18,524 bases of DNA, from assembly GCA_030631445.1 (NCBI GenBank), contig DAOVLD010000007.1, positions 1 through 18,524 on the forward strand. The letters are read 5' to 3'. The position numbers and the translations under genes are program-made. Of this stretch, positions 14,913 to 18,524 are shown in pieces. Every line of letters begins with the position of its first letter. Position 1 is the first letter of the stretch. The notes beneath the pieces were generated by a model that was not told the origin of the DNA, searched no databases, and saw nothing but the letters and a program-made list of their open reading frames with translations. Source of the stretch: Bacteroidota bacterium (GTDB taxonomy: Bacteria; Bacteroidota; Bacteroidia; Bacteroidales; VadinHA17).

Positions 14913-14943
14913 CTCGGAGCCCGAACTGTAGTCGAGCTCCGAG
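14913..14943. repeat. Palindrome CTCGGAGC/GCTCCGAG
   Basis: Perfect 8-base GC-rich arms (14913-14920 and 14936-14943) enclose a 15-base loop. It ends 35 bases before the -33 element of the TetR promoter. A REP-like element is the simplest reading, but an upstream regulatory site is possible. Confidence 0.55.
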
Positions 14944-14977
14944 GGGAGCCAACCTGCTATAAAACACATCAGAAAAC

Positions 14978-15008
14978 TTGACTTGGTTTTACTTTTGCTG
15001 TATATTTG
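14978..15008 (+). promoter_or_regulatory. Bacteroidota-type promoter of the tetR-barrel-ABC operon
   Basis: TTG (14978-14980), 20 bases, then TATATTTG (15001-15008) match the -33/-7 pattern TTG...TAnnTTTG used by the primary sigma factor of Bacteroidota. Transcription would begin near 15013-15016, giving a leader of about 35 bases before the ATG at 15050. The octamer ATTTGTAC overlaps the -7 box (15004-15011) and occurs again at 15034-15041, exactly 30 bases later, which makes it a candidate operator pair for the TetR protein. Confidence 0.65.
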
Positions 15009-15049
15009 TACGATTTTTGTTTTTTATTACTTAATTTGTACATTTAATA

Positions 15050-15646
15050 ATGGAAAGTATAGATGATCGCAAGCTAAGGGAAATCATGATAGCATCTAAA
15101 AAGCTATTCTGGAAATTTGGTTTTAAGCGCGTTACCATTGAGGAAGTTTGTCGCGAAGCAAATGTTAGCAAAATGACTTTTTACAAGCATTTTAAAAACA
15201 AAAAAGAATTAATAACCCATCTCATCAATTTCATAATGGATAAAGCCATGATGAAATATGATGATATTATGGATAGTGATATTCCATTTACTGAAAAGGT
15301 TATAAAAACACTTGATCTTAAAATGGAACAAACACAGGATATGAGTAACGAATTTTTCGATGATTATTGGCGTCATGCCGATCCTGAAATGTTAGCCTTA
15401 CTACAACAAAAGAGAAATGAAATGATGGATTCAATATTGAACGACTATATTGAAGCACAAAAAACGGGAGATATCAGGAAAGATATAAAACCTGAATTTA
15501 TTCTTTATATTTTAAATCATTTACAGGAAATAGTAAAAGACGAACAGTTAGAAAAAATGTATGACAATCCACAAGATATGATCATGGAATTTACCAATTT
15601 TTTCTTTTACGGAGTTTTGCCAAGAGATGGGAAAAAAGCTAAATAA
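15050..15646 (+). CDS. TetR/AcrR-family transcriptional regulator
   Basis: A 198-residue DNA-binding repressor of normal family length. Residues 8-54 contain the TetR helix-turn-helix: IMIASKKLFWKFGFKRVTIEEVCREANVSKMTFYKHFKNKKEL, with the recognition helix at about 39-46 (VSKMTFYK). The C-terminal ligand-binding and dimerisation part (about 60-198) is all helical and has no recognisable ligand motif. The gene is first in the operon and ends two bases before the start of the barrel protein gene, so it is very likely autoregulated and controls the downstream transporter. The inducer would be a substrate of that transporter. No Shine-Dalgarno is seen; the start is preceded by an A/T-rich leader. 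Confidence 0.92.
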   Translation: MESIDDRKLREIMIASKKLFWKFGFKRVTIEEVCREANVSKMTFYKHFKNKKELITHLINFIMDKAMMKYDDIMDSDIPFTEKVIKTLDLKMEQTQDMSNEFFDDYWRHADPEMLALLQQKRNEMMDSILNDYIEAQKTGDIRKDIKPEFILYILNHLQEIVKDEQLEKMYDNPQDMIMEFTNFFFYGVLPRDGKKAK

Positions 15647-15648
15647 TA

Positions 15649-16779
15649 ATGCGTACTAATTTATTAATCATAATATTAAGTTTAATTTTAATTGGACCCA
15701 TAACCTTTGGCCAGAACTTTGGATTTAAAGGTCAATTACCAATGTGGACAACCATTAATCCCAAAGATCCATTTCAAATGCAAGCAGGAGTACGTTATAT
15801 TCCTGAATTATCATTTGACAAATCAATTAATAAATCCTACACTTTTGATGGTGAACTTTCAATCAACACATACATCTCCAGTTTATATGCAAACGATTCA
15901 ATTCAAATTAATGAAAAGCTTAAACCATATCGTATTTGGTTGCGTTTTTCAACTGACAACCTGGAAATCAGAGCCGGATTACAAAAAATAAATTTTGGTT
16001 CTGCAAACATTTTACGACCATTAATGTGGTTTGACCAGATCGATCCTCGCGATCCATTGCAGTTAACAGATGGCGTTTACGGTATTCTAGGTCGTTATTA
16101 TTTTATGAATAATGCGAACATTTGGCTCTGGGGTCTGATTGGAAATGAAGATATCAAAGGATGGGAATTTTTACCTTCTAATAAGAAAAATCCTGAATTT
16201 GGTGGAAGAATACAGCTCCCATTTTTTACAGGTGAAATTGCAGCGAGTTATCATCATCGTGAAGTTGATGTTAGAAATACACAATTTGAATCAAATTATA
16301 CTAAAAAATTATTTATGGAGAATCGATATGCGCTGGATTTACGTATTGACAAGTATATTGGTTTTTGGATTGAATCTTCTATAAATCACCAGGATATCGA
16401 TACACTGGCATATACAAAAATTTTAAATCTCGGCCTGGATTATACTTTTAATCTCGGAAACGGCCTGGGTCTCATGAGTGAATACATTGTGTTTGACGTA
16501 TCAGATAAAATTAATAAGACTGGAACTGGTCTGTCATTATTTGCTACATCATTAAATTATCCAATAAATATAATCACAAACATTAGTGCTATAGTTTACT
16601 ACGATTTTGAAAACGAGAGTTTATATCGATTTATAAATACATCGTGGACTTTTGATAAATGGAGTTTTTATGCTATCGCATTCTGGAATCCTGATACATT
16701 TCAAATCTATAGCAATCTGGGAGAAGTAAGTCTATATTCAGGAATTGGTTTTCAGTTTATGGCAGTTTATAATCACTAA
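15649..16779 (+). CDS. Outer-membrane beta-barrel protein, porin-like
   Basis: A 376-residue exported protein. Residues 1-21 (MRTNLLIIILSLILIGPITFG) are a signal peptide, with Q22 as the likely first mature residue. The mature part alternates polar and hydrophobic/aromatic residues in strand-length blocks (SYTFDGELSINTYISSLYA, YRIWLRFSTDNLEIRAGLQKINFG, GRIQLPFFTGEIAASYHHR), as in a beta-barrel. The phrase LEIRAGLQKINFGSANILRPLMWFDQIDPRDP resembles the conserved region of DUF1302/porin-like outer-membrane proteins. The end, GFQFMAVYNH, lacks the classical terminal Phe. It begins two bases after tetR and is followed by ABC transporter genes, so it may supply the outer-membrane step for their substrate, or be a sensor or cargo-binding barrel. 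Exact family is uncertain. Confidence 0.78.
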   Translation: MRTNLLIIILSLILIGPITFGQNFGFKGQLPMWTTINPKDPFQMQAGVRYIPELSFDKSINKSYTFDGELSINTYISSLYANDSIQINEKLKPYRIWLRFSTDNLEIRAGLQKINFGSANILRPLMWFDQIDPRDPLQLTDGVYGILGRYYFMNNANIWLWGLIGNEDIKGWEFLPSNKKNPEFGGRIQLPFFTGEIAASYHHREVDVRNTQFESNYTKKLFMENRYALDLRIDKYIGFWIESSINHQDIDTLAYTKILNLGLDYTFNLGNGLGLMSEYIVFDVSDKINKTGTGLSLFATSLNYPINIITNISAIVYYDFENESLYRFINTSWTFDKWSFYAIAFWNPDTFQIYSNLGEVSLYSGIGFQFMAVYNH

Positions 16780-16949
16780 CTTAATATAAGGCGTTAATTA
16801 TAAGGCATATATGAAATTTTATAAATTTAATTTAGTCAATAAATAATGAAAAAAGTACTCAAAATCCCTGCGGTTTGGTCCCATTTAGGGGAAGATTAAG
16901 AGGGAAAATAAGAAATAAACACATTTTATAACTTTTAAAAAAAATAATA
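16780..16949. other. Intergenic spacer between barrel gene and ABC ATPase gene
   Basis: This 170-base gap is much wider than the other gaps in the operon. It contains a partly palindromic block (GTCCCATTTAGGGGA near 16877-16892) of a kind often met between Bacteroidota genes, then an A-rich leader. It could hold a second promoter for the ABC genes, but no TTG-N19/20-TAnnTTTG pair was found. Confidence 0.4.
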
Positions 16950-17648
16950 ATGGAACAAAATTCAATCGTCACTGTTAAGGATTTGATTAAACGGTACCCT
17001 ATTGGCAAAGGTGAGTTTACAGCCCTTAATGGTATAGATCTGACATTTAGTACCGGTGAATTTGCCGGTATCGTTGGACCCAGTGGTTCAGGAAAAACAA
17101 CGCTTTTAAATATTATTGGCACATTGGACTCTCCTACTGAAGGAAATGCAAATGTACTTGGCCAGGAAGTTGGTAAACTTTCTACAAAAAAGGCCGCTGT
17201 TTTACGCAGACAACATATGGGTTTTATATTTCAAACCTATAATTTGCTTCCCGTATATACTGTATTTGAGAATGTTGAATTTCCGCTGCTTTTGTTAAAT
17301 ATGCGCGGATCGGAACGCAAGAAAGCCGTGATGGATGCACTGGATTGGGTTGGAATAGCAGATAAGGTAAAATCAAGGCCGGCTCAACTTTCCGGTGGAG
17401 AATGTCAACGTGTTGCTATTGCCCGTGCTATGGTTAAAAAACCGGAATTGGTACTGGCTGATGAACCAACAGCAAATTTGGATTCTGAGAACTCACATCA
17501 TATTTTGCAAACCATGGAAAATCTCAACAAAGATTTGCAGACTACATTCATTTTTGCCACTCACGATGATAAAGTAATCAAGTATTTGAAGAGAAAAATT
17601 CTTCTTGAAGATGGCAAAGTAACTGCAGACGATATTATAACCAATTAG
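16950..17648 (+). CDS. ABC transporter ATP-binding protein (MacB/LolD type)
   Basis: A 232-residue cytoplasmic ATPase of the MacB/LolD/FtsE branch, which powers FtsX-type permeases. All motifs are intact: Walker A GPSGSGKTT (43-51), Q-loop FQTYNLLP (93-100), signature LSGGECQRVAIARA (146-159, with Cys151 in place of the usual Gln), Walker B LVLADEP (166-172), D-loop NLD (175-177) and H-loop His204 (ATHD). Length and the NLLPVYTVFENVEFPL segment after the Q-loop are typical of this branch. The permease gene follows after 17 bases and the pair should form one complex. The TetR gene upstream suggests drug, lipid or lipoprotein export under inducible control. Confidence 0.95.
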   Translation: MEQNSIVTVKDLIKRYPIGKGEFTALNGIDLTFSTGEFAGIVGPSGSGKTTLLNIIGTLDSPTEGNANVLGQEVGKLSTKKAAVLRRQHMGFIFQTYNLLPVYTVFENVEFPLLLLNMRGSERKKAVMDALDWVGIADKVKSRPAQLSGGECQRVAIARAMVKKPELVLADEPTANLDSENSHHILQTMENLNKDLQTTFIFATHDDKVIKYLKRKILLEDGKVTADDIITN

Positions 17649-17650
17649 TT

Positions 17651-17657
17651 AAGGAGG
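17651..17657 (+). promoter_or_regulatory. Strong Shine-Dalgarno site before the permease gene
   Basis: AAGGAGG is a full match to the anti-Shine-Dalgarno and lies 8 bases before the ATG at 17666. Starts elsewhere in the window mostly lack it, so it fixes this start and suggests enhanced or coupled translation of the permease. Confidence 0.75.
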
Positions 17658-17665
17658 ACAAAATT

Positions 17666-18524
17666 ATGTTATCACTAAAATTAGCCTTACGAAACCTGGT
17701 TGGTGCAGGATTACGAACCTGGCTTAATGTATTTGTATTGTCCTTTATTTACATCCTGATCATATGGCATTATGGAATTTTGGATGGTTGGAATCATCAA
17801 GCCAGCAAAGATATGAAAGCCTGGGAAGTTGGAAACGGACAATACTGGCACCAAAATTATGATCCTTATGATTTTTTTACTTTTGAAGAAAGTCATGCTA
17901 AAATTCCTGAAGTATTACAAAAAGCAATTTCTGACGGAGTATTAACTCCCATATTAATATCACAGGCTTCCGTTTATCCTGATGGAAGAATTCAAAGTAT
18001 GCTTCTGAGAGGAATTGATCCTGATCAAAAAGTTATTGCGATACCAAGCGCAGAATTGAACATTGAATCGGAAGAAATACCTGTCGTTATTGGACGACGG
18101 ATGGCTAAAAACTGTAAGCTTAAAGAAGGCGATGTAACAACAATTAGATGGAGAGATGTAAATAGAACTTTTGATGCAGCTGAAGTGAAAATCGCAAAGG
18201 TTTTTAATTGCAATGTTCCTAATGTAGATGCCGGACAAATGTATATCCATATCGAAAAGCTCCGGAAAATGATGCAAGCACCTGACGAAGCTACTATGTT
18301 TATCATCGGTGAGGATTTTGAAATAAATGAAACTGTTTCCGGATGGGAATATAAAGACTATGATTTCTTAATGACTGAAATGAATGAAATGATGAAAATG
18401 AAAAAAGTTGGGGGATCATTCATTTATGTCATACTGCTTTTACTAGCCATGCTAGCAATTTTTGATACACAAGTGCTATCCATTTTCAGAAGACAAAAAG
18501 AAATTGGCACTTACATTGCCATGG
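17666..18524 (+). CDS. ABC transporter permease, FtsX/MacB type (partial, runs off the end)
   Basis: The frame is open from the ATG at 17666 to the window edge, 286 codons. It starts MLSLKLALRNLVGAGLRTWL, the usual FtsX-type amphipathic lead, followed by a first membrane helix (about 22-36, VFVLSFIYILIIWHY). A large extracytoplasmic domain of the MacB_PCD kind follows (about 40-250), with typical wording such as LLRGIDPDQ, IPVVIGRRMAKNCKLKEGD and VFNCNVPNVDAGQMYIHI. A second membrane helix begins at GGSFIYVILLLLAMLAIFDT, and then FRRQKEIGTYIAMG, the conserved cytoplasmic loop of FtsX permeases that meets the ATPase. The remaining two helices lie beyond the window. It pairs with the ATPase immediately upstream. 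It is not interrupted here; the partial state is due to the window edge. Confidence 0.92.
   Translation, partial: MLSLKLALRNLVGAGLRTWLNVFVLSFIYILIIWHYGILDGWNHQASKDMKAWEVGNGQYWHQNYDPYDFFTFEESHAKIPEVLQKAISDGVLTPILISQASVYPDGRIQSMLLRGIDPDQKVIAIPSAELNIESEEIPVVIGRRMAKNCKLKEGDVTTIRWRDVNRTFDAAEVKIAKVFNCNVPNVDAGQMYIHIEKLRKMMQAPDEATMFIIGEDFEINETVSGWEYKDYDFLMTEMNEMMKMKKVGGSFIYVILLLLAMLAIFDTQVLSIFRRQKEIGTYIAM

Larger units (their letters stand above)
14649..14977. repeat. Intergenic cluster of REP-like palindromes
   Basis: This non-coding gap carries at least three unrelated hairpins, listed separately, and a weaker one (GATCC-TCCC-GGATC near 14807-14820). The sequence before 14720 shows no recognisable feature, and no coding frame of note was seen. 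GC content rises locally compared with the surrounding AT-rich DNA. The palindromes may be terminators for the large secreted protein gene, mobile REP-type elements, or both. Confidence 0.6.

Noticed and set aside
16846..16899. Very short frame MKKVLKIPAVWSHLGED before the ABC ATPase gene
   Set aside because: Seventeen codons overlapping an intergenic TCCCATTTAGGGGA-type block, with no start signal; more likely spacer than a leader peptide, though not excluded.

Overview
The window looks like chromosome from an AT-rich member of the Bacteroidota. Four things point there: a C-terminal type IX secretion (T9SS) sorting domain, a two-component-regulator-propeller sensor fused to a PP2C phosphatase, a Bacteroidota-type promoter (TTG-N20-TATATTTG) before the TetR gene, and mostly non-Shine-Dalgarno starts. 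No phage, transposase, integrase, CRISPR array, rRNA or tRNA was seen. The phylum is inferred from these traits; the genus cannot be named from sequence reading alone.

Layout. (1) 1-748, plus strand: the last codons of guanylate kinase (gmk), then nadD. (2) 749-967: convergent intergenic DNA holding a long imperfect inverted repeat built from GCAAAG/CTTAGCG-type words. (3) 968-8159, minus strand, read from right to left: a kelch-propeller lipoprotein, a small membrane/envelope protein, a secreted caspase-like protease, a clear hairpin terminator, and a large 14-blade sensor with a PP2C (SpoIIE-type) output domain. The first three are tightly spaced and probably one transcript. An octanucleotide tandem repeat and a 15-bp duplication sit at the two junctions of that cluster. 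(4) 8160-8654: AT-rich gap. (5) 8655-9114, plus strand: two very small two-helix membrane proteins with a short palindrome between them, followed by a 13-bp-arm palindrome. (6) 9306-14648, plus strand: a 1780-residue secreted protein with two duplicated beta-helix modules, six exact 288-bp DUF5018-like repeats, a jelly-roll-like domain and a T9SS tail. (7) 14649-15049: a cluster of REP-like palindromes, then the promoter of (8) 15050-18524, plus strand: a TetR regulator, an outer-membrane beta-barrel protein, an ABC ATPase and a MacB/FtsX-type permease that runs off the end.

How the parts may work together. gmk-nadD is housekeeping (GMP phosphorylation, NAD synthesis). The minus-strand cluster looks like an envelope-located protease set (caspase fold, kelch lipoprotein, small membrane partner); the neighbouring propeller/PP2C sensor could couple outside signals to a cytoplasmic phosphoprotein, but a terminator separates it from the caspase genes. 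The large beta-helix protein is a surface or secreted protein. The TetR-barrel-ABC genes form a self-contained export or efflux operon with its regulator first. The strongest leads for something undescribed are the caspase/kelch/small-protein cluster, the TetR-barrel-ABC operon, the pair of tiny membrane proteins and the mosaic repeat array. None can be called a new system from sequence alone.
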